Source: JAAYCI01 sp964550985 (GTDB lineage Bacteria; Bacillota; Clostridia; Oscillospirales; Ruminococcaceae). Taken from it: DNA of 64,000 nucleotides. The notes beneath the pieces are model-generated. The model was not told the origin of the DNA. It did not search any database and worked only from the letters and a program-made list of their open reading frames with translations. Location: positions 1-64,000 of the forward strand of contig CAZKBM010000008.1 in NCBI GenBank assembly GCA_964550985.1. The letters run 5' to 3'. Shown piece by piece: positions 54,367 through 61,767 of this stretch (its first letter is position 1; each line of letters begins with the position of its first letter). A program made the translations under genes and the position numbers.

Positions 54367-54447
54367 ACTTGAATTAATTTCAAGTTTTTGTTGACAACTT
54401 GAATTAGATGGTTTATACTCCGAGTGTACCGACAATTAAATTCAAGT
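54367..54447. promoter_or_regulatory. Prophage switch region: early promoter and three operators
   Basis: The plus-strand promoter is TTGACA (54391-54396), 17 bases, TATACT (54414-54419). Operator 1 is the dyad ACTTGAATTAATTTCAAGT (54367-54385). Operator 2 begins ACTTGAATTA at 54397 and fills the promoter spacer. Operator 3 (AATTAAATTCAAGT, 54434-54447) lies just past the transcript start. Sharing of ACTTGAATTA half-sites indicates binding by the repressor and the Cro-like protein. Confidence 0.75.
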
Positions 54448-54472
54448 ACACACAAAAAAAGGAGGTGAAACG

Positions 54473-54676
54473 GTGAAAATCAACAAGGTAAAGCTGCTCA
54501 CAGCTATGGCCAGCAAGTGCTACAACTTTAGCCAGCTGTCAGAGGCATGCGGTGTTTCCAGGGCGACGCTTTCCTACATCAACAATGGCAAAAGCTGCAA
54601 GCCGGAAATTGCGGGGAAGATCGCCAAGGCACTGGAGGTCCCCGTCACAGCCCTGCTCGAAATGAACAGCGCATAG
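54473..54676 (+). CDS. Cro-like helix-turn-helix protein
   Basis: A 67-residue XRE-type DNA-binding protein (NFSQLSEACGVSRATLSYIN as the helix-turn-helix, then EIAGKIAKALEVPVTALLE). It is the size of Cro-like antirepressors. The start is GTG after GGAGGTG. It is the first gene of the rightward early operon and likely acts at the three operators upstream. Confidence 0.85.
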   Translation: MKINKVKLLTAMASKCYNFSQLSEACGVSRATLSYINNGKSCKPEIAGKIAKALEVPVTALLEMNSA

Positions 54677-54699
54677 TAACGACTAAAAGGAGGCCCCAT

Positions 54700-54894
54700 A
54701 TGAAAATGACCCGCACCGATGTTTTGTGCAAGGCCCTACAGATGGCCGACCATAATTTGCTTTGCTACTCGCGCACCTACGGCATGAACAGCCCAAAAGA
54801 GGGCATGGAGGCAAAATGGGAAGAAGCGCGGGAGGAATCGCAAATACTGAAGGAGATGCTGGTGGAGTTTGGATCAATGGAGGACGCAGTATGA
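54700..54894 (+). CDS. Small phage protein, unknown function
   Basis: A 64-residue acidic, helical protein (MKMTRTDVLCKALQMADHN..). It has an AAAAGGAGG ribosome site and its stop overlaps the next start (ATGA). No family is recognised. It is common for phage early regions to hold such host-takeover or regulatory small proteins. Confidence 0.65.
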   Translation: MKMTRTDVLCKALQMADHNLLCYSRTYGMNSPKEGMEAKWEEAREESQILKEMLVEFGSMEDAV

Positions 54895-55070
54895 ATGCCC
54901 GAAAGGTAATACTCAACGTCACCGCGCCGGCCGTTTCAAGTGCCGAGCTGGCCAGGGTGATTGCCTACAATGTGACCGGTGGAGATCCCGCTGGTTACTT
55001 GGAGAGATTGGCCGAAAAAGAGGCTGCGGAAAAGGCCGGGGAGCAAACTGCAGCAGAGGGTGGTGAGTAA
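54891..55070 (+). CDS. Small phage protein, unknown function
   Basis: A 59-residue protein (MNARKVILNVTAPAVSSAEL..) with a basic start and an Ala/Glu-rich helical end. The ATG overlaps the previous stop, so translation is coupled. I do not recognise a family. Confidence 0.6.
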   Translation: MNARKVILNVTAPAVSSAELARVIAYNVTGGDPAGYLERLAEKEAAEKAGEQTAAEGGE

Positions 55071-55351
55071 TGAGGCGGCAGTTTTTTGTATGTTCCATCT
55101 GCCGGCAACCCGGCGGCGGCACAAATCAAACCTTCGTTTTTGACCCTGCCTTCATATCCGAGGATGAGGCCCGGAGACTGGCAAGCACAGCCATACCCAG
55201 CGAGAAAAGAAAAGAGCCCACCGATGTTCCAGCACCGGCAGGCCCAGCTCATGAGCAAGGACAACTTGTAGGCCATCCTTGCTCTCTATTTTACCCCAAA
55301 AGGAGAGTGAACGCAATTGGCGAAAACAACCTACTTTACGAAGTGCGGTGA
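55070..55351 (+). CDS. Small phage protein with CxxC start, unknown function
   Basis: A 93-residue frame whose ATG overlaps the preceding stop by one base. The N-terminus MRRQFFVCSICRQPGGG has a single CxxC knuckle, and the rest is low in structure. Its end overlaps the DUF3102-type gene by 35 bases, more than its neighbours. A different frame at 55086-55271 competes. Moderate to low confidence that it is translated. Confidence 0.45.
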   Translation: MRRQFFVCSICRQPGGGTNQTFVFDPAFISEDEARRLASTAIPSEKRKEPTDVPAPAGPAHEQGQLVGHPCSLFYPKRRVNAIGENNLLYEVR

Positions 55352-57062
55352 GATTATTGAAAAAAGCACCAACGCCGGTACAACCGGCAACCGCTTAGAC
55401 GACTATGGCCCCGAGCATGAGTGCTATGGCTGCCCCCATGTGATACCGCTTTACACTGGGTACCCGCAAAAGCTGACCGGCCATGAGTGCCGCTGCAGCC
55501 CGGACGGCGTACGGTACGACAGCTACTATAGCGGCAGCGCGAATGACAAAAACACCATGCACATATATAGCCTGGATGTTGATTTTCTGGCCGAGGTAGC
55601 GAAAATGGCGGGCGAGCTGCCCGGATTCGACGGCGACCATAAACTGTCCGAACTAAGGCCAGCAGATTACCCTGGCGAGGATGGTATGCGCAGCCTGACA
55701 TTGCGCCCAGCACAGAACAAAAAGGGCATGCAGGCCAAGCAGAAAATTATTGACGAGTTTTTCAACCCGGACGGGAGCCGCAAGAATATACTGCAGGGCC
55801 GGGAAAAATCCCTTGTGCTGCGGCAAATTGACTGGTACAAAGCCCAGGCCAGGGTGGCTGCCGGCGTTGCCCTTGTGGAGGAGCCGACCGCAGACGCCGA
55901 GGAACCCACAGCCGCGACCCCCGCTGAACCGGACACCGGCGCGCTGCAGCTGCTACAGGCAGAAACCATTGATGCGTTTGATACCTCTGGCATTGACGAG
56001 GAAACCCTGGCGTATTTGAACGAGAAAAAGTCAGAGTTACAAAAGGCTACAGCCGAATATGCCACAACTGCCGGCCGAATTCTCTGTGACGCACAGGCAC
56101 GATTAGCCGACCACAATCAAGGCACTTTTGAACGATGGTATACAAGTATGGGCTTAAAAAAGCGCACCGTATACAACCTCATTCAACGGTATCAATTAAT
56201 TCGTAGTGCAAAAATTGCACAACCTGGAGTATTAGAGCAGCTGCCTCTCACCCTGGCCTATGCCATAAGCGCCCCGGGCGCCCCGGAGGAACTGGTGCAG
56301 CAGGTTGTGGACGGTGACATTACCAGCCATGCCGAGTATAAACGCCTGCAGGCCGAGCTTGAAAAGGTCAAGAAGGAGGCCGAGGACCTGCAGTTTCACT
56401 ATGACAATGTACACGCTACGCTGGGCAAGGCCCACGAAGAAAGCCAGCAGCGCATGCGGGAGGCTGAGGAGTACAAGGTTCAGCTTTTTAGCTTGCGCCA
56501 GGAACTTGACGCAGCCCAGCAGCAAGCCAGCCGATACATCGACGAGAGCGGAGTGGCCACCGCGGAGATTCTGCAGTTAAAACAGCAGCTGCAGGAACTG
56601 GAGGCCCGGCCGGTGGACGTGGCTGTGGAGGCGGTCAGTGAGGAACAGCTGGACGAACTGGCCCAAAAGGCCCGCCAGGAGGCAGCCGCTGCCTATGAGG
56701 CCGACAGGGCCGCACTGGTAGCAGAAATTGAGCAGCGTGAAGAATTGTTCAAAAAGACCGCCGAAAAAGCAGCCATCCATGAGGCCCGTACCAAGGAACT
56801 GGAGGAACAACTGAGGGAGGCCCAAAGACAGGCACCCACTGCTGATTTTGAAACGGCATGGAAAATGGCCAGGGATTTTGCCCACACCATCAGTACCTAT
56901 GAAAAGCTGTTTGTTGGTGCCTCTCACGGGCTGGACCAGGGCAACTATAAAATGTGCGCCGACGTGCTGCTCAAGGCCCTAGACAGCATGCGGTTAGAGG
57001 TTCGTGGCGCGCTCTCTGCCTACGATGCCATGCCGGTAGAGGGAGGAATTTTCGATGATTAA
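55317..57062 (+). CDS. DUF3102 domain protein with Cys-rich N-terminal domain
   Basis: A 581-residue phage protein. Residues 1-150 form a separate domain with Cys pairs (KCGE, HECYGCPHV, HECRCS) suggesting metal binding. The DUF3102 region (about 235-360; ATTAGRILCDAQARLADHNQG, KKRTVYNLIQRYQLI) resembles a ParB-like helix-turn-helix. A coiled coil follows (about 340-510), then a short conserved end. The start is TTG with AAGGAGAG upstream. DUF3102 proteins are usual in phage early regions of Clostridia. A DNA-binding role is likely but not shown. Confidence 0.75.
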   Translation: MAKTTYFTKCGEIIEKSTNAGTTGNRLDDYGPEHECYGCPHVIPLYTGYPQKLTGHECRCSPDGVRYDSYYSGSANDKNTMHIYSLDVDFLAEVAKMAGELPGFDGDHKLSELRPADYPGEDGMRSLTLRPAQNKKGMQAKQKIIDEFFNPDGSRKNILQGREKSLVLRQIDWYKAQARVAAGVALVEEPTADAEEPTAATPAEPDTGALQLLQAETIDAFDTSGIDEETLAYLNEKKSELQKATAEYATTAGRILCDAQARLADHNQGTFERWYTSMGLKKRTVYNLIQRYQLIRSAKIAQPGVLEQLPLTLAYAISAPGAPEELVQQVVDGDITSHAEYKRLQAELEKVKKEAEDLQFHYDNVHATLGKAHEESQQRMREAEEYKVQLFSLRQELDAAQQQASRYIDESGVATAEILQLKQQLQELEARPVDVAVEAVSEEQLDELAQKARQEAAAAYEADRAALVAEIEQREELFKKTAEKAAIHEARTKELEEQLREAQRQAPTADFETAWKMARDFAHTISTYEKLFVGASHGLDQGNYKMCADVLLKALDSMRLEVRGALSAYDAMPVEGGIFDD

Positions 57063-57657
57063 CGATACCCACCTTGTACGGTTGATGAAGAAGGCCCACA
57101 AGGGGGGCGGCCTCCGGGTGTGGCGGTTGGATTATGACTACACCCTGGCGCATAGCTCTAGTGACCACATGGACAGCTTATTTATGACCTCTGGCTTTTG
57201 GGCCACCCTCATGCCCATGGAACAGGTGCCCGGCAAGGTGCTGGGCACCCTGGCCGAATGGCTGCACCGGCTGCCCTACTGTGGCGAGGCCCTGCAGCTA
57301 ATGAAGGGCATGGAGCCGGAGCAGCTGGTGGACGAGGGCACCCGCGGGGAAACCATACTGGACACCGCCCCGCCAAACGCCGACGCCAGCCAAGACTGCA
57401 AAGCCACCCGGTTTTACATTGGCGATTCGCGGGTATTCCAGCGGCGGGACTTTTCCCTGGTGCTGGTGAGCGAGGAGCTGCTGGGCCTGGTGGCCAGCCG
57501 GGTGAACATGGGCCGCATGGCCACAGACGAGGCCGCAATATACTGGAGCGACCCGGACAGCCTGGAGCGTGTGTGGTGTTCCCTGCGCCGTGACGTACCC
57601 GAGAAGGACCTGGAGCGGCTGCAGCAGCAAAACTTTTGGGAGGATAGCAATGAGTAA
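57055..57657 (+). CDS. Phage protein, unknown function
   Basis: A 200-residue protein I do not recognise (MINDTHLVRLMKKAHKGGGL..). It overlaps the previous gene by 8 bases and the Gp157-like gene by 8. No membrane segments or Cys motifs. Trp/Leu-rich central helices. The gene has the same dense codon usage as its neighbours and is surely part of the early operon. Confidence 0.7.
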   Translation: MINDTHLVRLMKKAHKGGGLRVWRLDYDYTLAHSSSDHMDSLFMTSGFWATLMPMEQVPGKVLGTLAEWLHRLPYCGEALQLMKGMEPEQLVDEGTRGETILDTAPPNADASQDCKATRFYIGDSRVFQRRDFSLVLVSEELLGLVASRVNMGRMATDEAAIYWSDPDSLERVWCSLRRDVPEKDLERLQQQNFWEDSNE

Positions 57658-58174
57658 ATTATACGAATTGAGTACCGATTTTGAGGAACTGTACGACCGC
57701 CTGGACACCCTGGACCCCGAAGACGAAATGTACCAGGACCTGCTGACCGCCTATTTTGACACCATAGAGGGCATTGAGCTGGAGTTTGCCGACAAGGCGG
57801 AAAATCTGGCCGTGTTCGTAAAGCGCCTGGTGGGTGCTGCGGCCGTGATGAAGGACGAGGAGGCCAGGTTAAAGGCCCGGCGCATAGCAGCGGAGAACAA
57901 GGCGGAACGGCTCAAAAAGTACCTGTTTGAGCAGATGGACCGTATCAAGCTGGGTAAAGTCCAAAAGCCGCGGGCAAACCTCTCCATCCGCAACAACGCC
58001 GAAAGCGTAATGATCACCGACCTTTCCCAGCTACTGGCCCAGGAAGAATACTTGAAGCCCCGCAAGCTGGACGAGGACTGCATTTCTAAAACCGCCGTCA
58101 AGGACGCCCTGCAGGCCGGCAAGGAAGTGCCCGGCGCCGAGCTGCACCGCACCCGTTCACTCATTATAAAGTAA
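57650..58174 (+). CDS. Siphovirus Gp157-like protein
   Basis: A 174-residue helical protein of the Gp157 family (YELSTDFEELYDRLD; a coiled coil at about 50-110; then NLSIRNNAESVMITD). The gene is near single-strand annealing or RecA-like genes in many siphoviruses. The ATG at 57650 overlaps the upstream stop. The family is associated with phage recombination or resistance, but its biochemical activity is not established. Confidence 0.88.
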   Translation: MSKLYELSTDFEELYDRLDTLDPEDEMYQDLLTAYFDTIEGIELEFADKAENLAVFVKRLVGAAAVMKDEEARLKARRIAAENKAERLKKYLFEQMDRIKLGKVQKPRANLSIRNNAESVMITDLSQLLAQEEYLKPRKLDEDCISKTAVKDALQAGKEVPGAELHRTRSLIIK

Positions 58175-58186
58175 GGAGGCCTCCCC

Positions 58187-59224
58187 ATGGCTAACATTTT
58201 TCAACCTGTAGAGCGCCAAAAAGCAAAGCTGCGCCTCGCCCTGACCGGTGTGTCGGGCGGCGGCAAGACCTTGGGGGCGCTGTATGTTGCCTACGGCATC
58301 ACCGGCGACTGGTCCAAAATTGCCCTCATAGACACCGAGCGGGAGCGCGGCCGGCTGTACGCCAACCGCAGCGACCTGCCCTTCCCGACCGGCACCTTCC
58401 AGTATGCGCCCTTGTATGCCCCTTACTGGGTGAGTAAGTACAAGGAGTACGTGGCCGAGGCGGCCGCCCTGGTAGGCCCGGATGGCGTGGTGATTGTGGA
58501 TAGCCTCACACACGCCTGGAACAACGAGGGGGGCGTCCTGGAATACAAGGACCAGCTGGCCGCCCAGCCCGGCAAAAACAGCTATACCGCATGGAACGAG
58601 GCCGGCAAGGAACAGAACAGCCTCATAAATCACATTCTGTCGGTGCCCTGCCACACCATTGTAACCATGCGCAGCAAGATGGCCTACGCCATGGAGCTGA
58701 ACGACAAGGGCAAGCAGCAGCCCGTAAAGCTGGGCATGGCACCTGTGCAGCGGGAGGACACCGAGTACGAGTTTGACATTGTGCTGGACATTGCCCGCAG
58801 CCATGTGGCCATGGCCAGCAAAGACGTGACCTTCCTGGACAAGTTCGGCGCCATCATTACCCCGGAGCTGGGCGAGGAGCTTATTGCCTGGCTGAGTGAG
58901 GGCAAGGACCCGGAGATTTACCACTGTGCCGACTGCGGCACCCGTATACTCACCGACCCCAACGCCACCGCCAAACAGCGTGTGGAGAAGTCCACCGAAA
59001 TGTTTGGCCGGGCGCTGTGTGCCGGTTGCGGTAAAAAGGCGTATGCCACCATGAAAGCCCAGCAGGCCCAAGGTGAGCCGGCGACACCAACTGCCGAGCC
59101 AGAGCCGCCCCAGGAGGAGGCCCTGCCCCCACCTGTAGAGCCTGCACAGAAAAAGGCCAGCAAGCCGGCCGGGAAAAAGGGGGCTGCCGAGAATGCGGAG
59201 AACAGCGAAGCCCAAAAATCTTGA
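58187..59224 (+). CDS. RecA-like phage ATPase (Sak4-type), with zinc ribbon
   Basis: A 345-residue ATPase of the phage AAA_24/RecA-core type. Walker A is GVSGGGKT (about residue 22), Walker B-like VVIVDSLTHAW near 105. A four-Cys zinc ribbon lies at about 245-285 (CADCG..CAGCG), followed by a disordered Pro/Glu/Lys tail. Sak4-like proteins are single-strand annealing recombinases. Next to Gp157 and a DUF669 protein this is the likely role. AGGAGG precedes the ATG. Confidence 0.85.
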   Translation: MANIFQPVERQKAKLRLALTGVSGGGKTLGALYVAYGITGDWSKIALIDTERERGRLYANRSDLPFPTGTFQYAPLYAPYWVSKYKEYVAEAAALVGPDGVVIVDSLTHAWNNEGGVLEYKDQLAAQPGKNSYTAWNEAGKEQNSLINHILSVPCHTIVTMRSKMAYAMELNDKGKQQPVKLGMAPVQREDTEYEFDIVLDIARSHVAMASKDVTFLDKFGAIITPELGEELIAWLSEGKDPEIYHCADCGTRILTDPNATAKQRVEKSTEMFGRALCAGCGKKAYATMKAQQAQGEPATPTAEPEPPQEEALPPPVEPAQKKASKPAGKKGAAENAENSEAQKS

Positions 59225-59411
59225 CTGCAATGAGCAATGTGCCTGGTTCCGCTGGATGGACGAGCCACACACGGAAGCCGTTTGCCGCGGGCAGTGCCCG
59301 CCTTTGTATGTGCGTGGCACGCATATTACCCCGTTTGTGCGGTGCAACATCAGGGGCGGCCCGCCGCCGGGCAAGCCCGCGGAGGGAGGTGGCCAGCATG
59401 GTACCAGCTAA
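59193..59411 (+). CDS. Small Cys-rich phage protein
   Basis: A 72-residue frame (MRRTAKPKNLDCNEQC..) with two CxxxC pairs (CNEQC, CRGQC), so a small metal-binding fold is possible. It starts inside the end of the ATPase gene and overlaps the nuclease gene by 14 bases. The coupling and codon use support it, but no family is recognised. Confidence 0.5.
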   Translation: MRRTAKPKNLDCNEQCAWFRWMDEPHTEAVCRGQCPPLYVRGTHITPFVRCNIRGGPPPGKPAEGGGQHGTS

Positions 59412-59841
59412 AGCCCGCCGGGTACACAAGGACAAGCTGCAGCGCAGCCGCCGGCGCCGCGGTGACGAGTGGGAGAAAGACTTGGCCGAGGAGTTGGACA
59501 GCTACGGCTGGGCCAAGCGGTGGCCCCGTGGGTTCGCCGGCCAGCCCTGGGACATAAGCGCCATGCTGGACGGCCACAGTTTTGGTATTGAGTGCAAGCG
59601 CGTGGCCAGCGGCAACCTGGGGTACAGCTGCTTTACCGAAAACGAGATTGAAAACCTTTCTCGGTTCGAGGACGCCGGCGGCACAAGCGTGGTGGCCATC
59701 CGCAGGGATTACCCCTTTACCATGCGATACGTGCCCTGGCATGCCATACGGGACCCGGTGCTGGGCGGCGAAAGGGGCAGCGTCCGGCTGGAGGGCTGGC
59801 CGGAGGAACTGGTGCAGGTGCTGGAGGTGGAGCGGCCATGA
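59398..59841 (+). CDS. PD-(D/E)XK nuclease, Holliday junction resolvase-like
   Basis: A 147-residue nuclease-fold protein. WDISAMLDGHSFGIECKRVA shows the D..(E)-x-K core of the PD-(D/E)XK family, and the N-terminus is strongly basic (RRVHKDKLQRSRRRRG). Phage resolvases of the RecU or VRR-NUC kind have this layout. It likely cuts branched recombination or replication intermediates. GGAGGGAGG precedes the ATG. It overlaps the helicase by ATGA. Confidence 0.78.
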   Translation: MVPAKARRVHKDKLQRSRRRRGDEWEKDLAEELDSYGWAKRWPRGFAGQPWDISAMLDGHSFGIECKRVASGNLGYSCFTENEIENLSRFEDAGGTSVVAIRRDYPFTMRYVPWHAIRDPVLGGERGSVRLEGWPEELVQVLEVERP

Positions 59842-61247
59842 TTATGACAGTTGACGGCCAGATACGCCTCAAAGATGTGCCGCGGCAGTTGTGGCACAAC
59901 CTCACCGCCCAACTGACAGTACCCAACCCGGAATACACCACCGCCCTGCGCCTGGGCACCCCCACCTACGGCGTACCCCATCAGATAATGCTGTACGAGG
60001 TGCGGGACAACGAGTTGGTGGTGCCGCGTGGCCTGTGGCTTGAAATCTGGCGCCGGCGCCCGCAGGGTACTGTGCAGCGCAAGCACACCGTACAGTTGGC
60101 CAAAGTGCATTACAGCAGGTCCAAAATCCAGCTGCGCGACTACCAGGACGGGGTGGCCGAAACGTTTTTGAAAGGCGGCCACCCGCAGGGCGTCATTGTA
60201 ATGCCCTGCGGCAGCGGAAAGACCGAAACGGGGCTGTACATACTCAGCCAGTTGCAGCAGTCGGCGCTGTGGATCACCCACACGCATGACCTTGTTACCC
60301 AGGCCGTGGAACGGGCCAAGGAGCGCCTGGGGCTGCTGGATGGAGAGGTGGGTGTGTATGGTGGTACCCGCCGGGAGATTGGCAGCCACCTCACCGTGGC
60401 CACCGTGCAGACGCTGTACAACACCGACCTAGACGAGCTGGCCGGCTGCTTTGGCGCCGTGGTGGTGGACGAGTGCCACCGCGTTGTAAACAACCCGGAA
60501 AAGGCCAGCATGTTCTGCCGGGTGCTTGCCTGCCTGCCGGCCCATTACCGCATTGGCCTCACCGCGAGCCCCAACCGCGGGGACGGCCTGGAGGACACCA
60601 TATACCAGGTGCTGGGGCCGGAGCTGGGCCGCGTTGCCCAGGACGTGCTGCAGCAAAACGGCAGTGTGGTCACGCCGCTGGTAAAGCCCCTGGTAACTGG
60701 CTTTACCTACCGGCCGGCGCCGGGCGAGGACAAGGTGAATTTCGGCCGGCTGCTGCGTCATATTGCCGACAACAGCGAGCGCCAGCAGCAGGTGGTCAGC
60801 TACGTGGCCAGCGACGCCCTGGAGGGGCACAGCTGCCTGGTACTGGCCAGCCACCTGGATCTGCTGGAGAAGACCAGCGCCGACCTGCAGGCCCAGGGCA
60901 TTGACACCCGATTCATACACGGCAAGCTACAGGCGGCCGACCGACGCGCCGCCCTGGGGGACATGCGCAGCGGCCAGTGCCGGGTGCTGTGTGCCACCTA
61001 CCAGCTGGCCAAGGAAGGGCTGGACATTCCGGTGCTTGACCGGGTATTCCTGGCCAGCCCAGTGCGGAACAGCACCGCAGTGCAGCAAACCCTCGGCCGT
61101 GTGATGCGGCCGGCCCCCGGTAAAACGGACGCCGTTGTCTATGACTTTGTGGACAAGGCCGTGGGGGTGTGCAAAAGCCAGCACTATGCCCGCAAACGAG
61201 TATACAAAAACCTCAATTGTGAGATTGAAAAGGAGATTGCATTATGA
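59838..61247 (+). CDS. DEAD/DEAH-box helicase (UvsW/XPB-like)
   Basis: A 469-residue SF2 helicase. Motif I is PCGSGKT (about residue 117), motif II DECH, motif III LTASPNR (T-A-S), and the C-terminal domain has motif VI near QTLGRVMRP. The N-terminal 90 residues form a damage-recognition-like or substrate domain. This kind of phage helicase unwinds or remodels replication and recombination forks. Start and stop overlap neighbours (ATGA on both sides). Confidence 0.9.
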   Translation: MIMTVDGQIRLKDVPRQLWHNLTAQLTVPNPEYTTALRLGTPTYGVPHQIMLYEVRDNELVVPRGLWLEIWRRRPQGTVQRKHTVQLAKVHYSRSKIQLRDYQDGVAETFLKGGHPQGVIVMPCGSGKTETGLYILSQLQQSALWITHTHDLVTQAVERAKERLGLLDGEVGVYGGTRREIGSHLTVATVQTLYNTDLDELAGCFGAVVVDECHRVVNNPEKASMFCRVLACLPAHYRIGLTASPNRGDGLEDTIYQVLGPELGRVAQDVLQQNGSVVTPLVKPLVTGFTYRPAPGEDKVNFGRLLRHIADNSERQQQVVSYVASDALEGHSCLVLASHLDLLEKTSADLQAQGIDTRFIHGKLQAADRRAALGDMRSGQCRVLCATYQLAKEGLDIPVLDRVFLASPVRNSTAVQQTLGRVMRPAPGKTDAVVYDFVDKAVGVCKSQHYARKRVYKNLNCEIEKEIAL

Positions 61248-61741
61248 GCGTACAAGATTACTTGGCCGAGTTGGATGCTGACTATCAAGAAGTGAAGAAA
61301 AGTGGCGGGCGTCGCAATGTGCCCGATGGCCGCTACGCGGTGATGGCAAAAAGTGGCGCTGTACAGGAGTACAAGAATAAGCCGGGGCATTATCTGTTTT
61401 GGGATTTAGTGGTGATGGACGGCCAGCAAAAAAACCGGCACATATTCAAGTACAACAACATTACAAAGGAAAGCATGGGCTTTCTCTATGACGATTTAGA
61501 AAAGGCCGGCATCAAGATGGAATCCATCAGCGAGCTGCCCGAGCTGTGCGAGACCGAATTCCCCGGCCGGCTCCTGGAGGTGGCCGTGGTGACAAAGGGC
61601 GAGTACCAAAACGTGTACATCAACAAATATGCCGGCATGGGCAGCCTGGAGGATTTGCCCAAGGGCGGCGGTGGCGGAGAGCAGCCGGCCGGGGCCGACG
61701 AGTTCACCGTTGTGGATGAAGGGGAAGACCTGCCGTTCTGA
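61244..61741 (+). CDS. DUF669 family protein (phage SSB-like)
   Basis: A 165-residue protein of the DUF669 family. The OB-like core runs from about 20 to 140 (RYAVMAKSGAVQ, KPGHYLFWDLVVMDGQ, VTKGEYQNVYINKYAGM) and an acidic tail ends GEDLPF, as single-strand DNA binding proteins often do. It is probably the phage SSB that works with the Sak4-like ATPase. ATGA junction with the helicase gene. Confidence 0.82.
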   Translation: MSVQDYLAELDADYQEVKKSGGRRNVPDGRYAVMAKSGAVQEYKNKPGHYLFWDLVVMDGQQKNRHIFKYNNITKESMGFLYDDLEKAGIKMESISELPELCETEFPGRLLEVAVVTKGEYQNVYINKYAGMGSLEDLPKGGGGGEQPAGADEFTVVDEGEDLPF

Positions 61742-61767
61742 AAACTACACGTTAGGAGTACAGCCGG

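Noticed and set aside
55086..55271. 61-codon frame competing with the gene at 55070
   Set aside because: It has no coupled start and no visible motif. The 55070 frame overlaps the previous stop in the operon style, though neither is certain.
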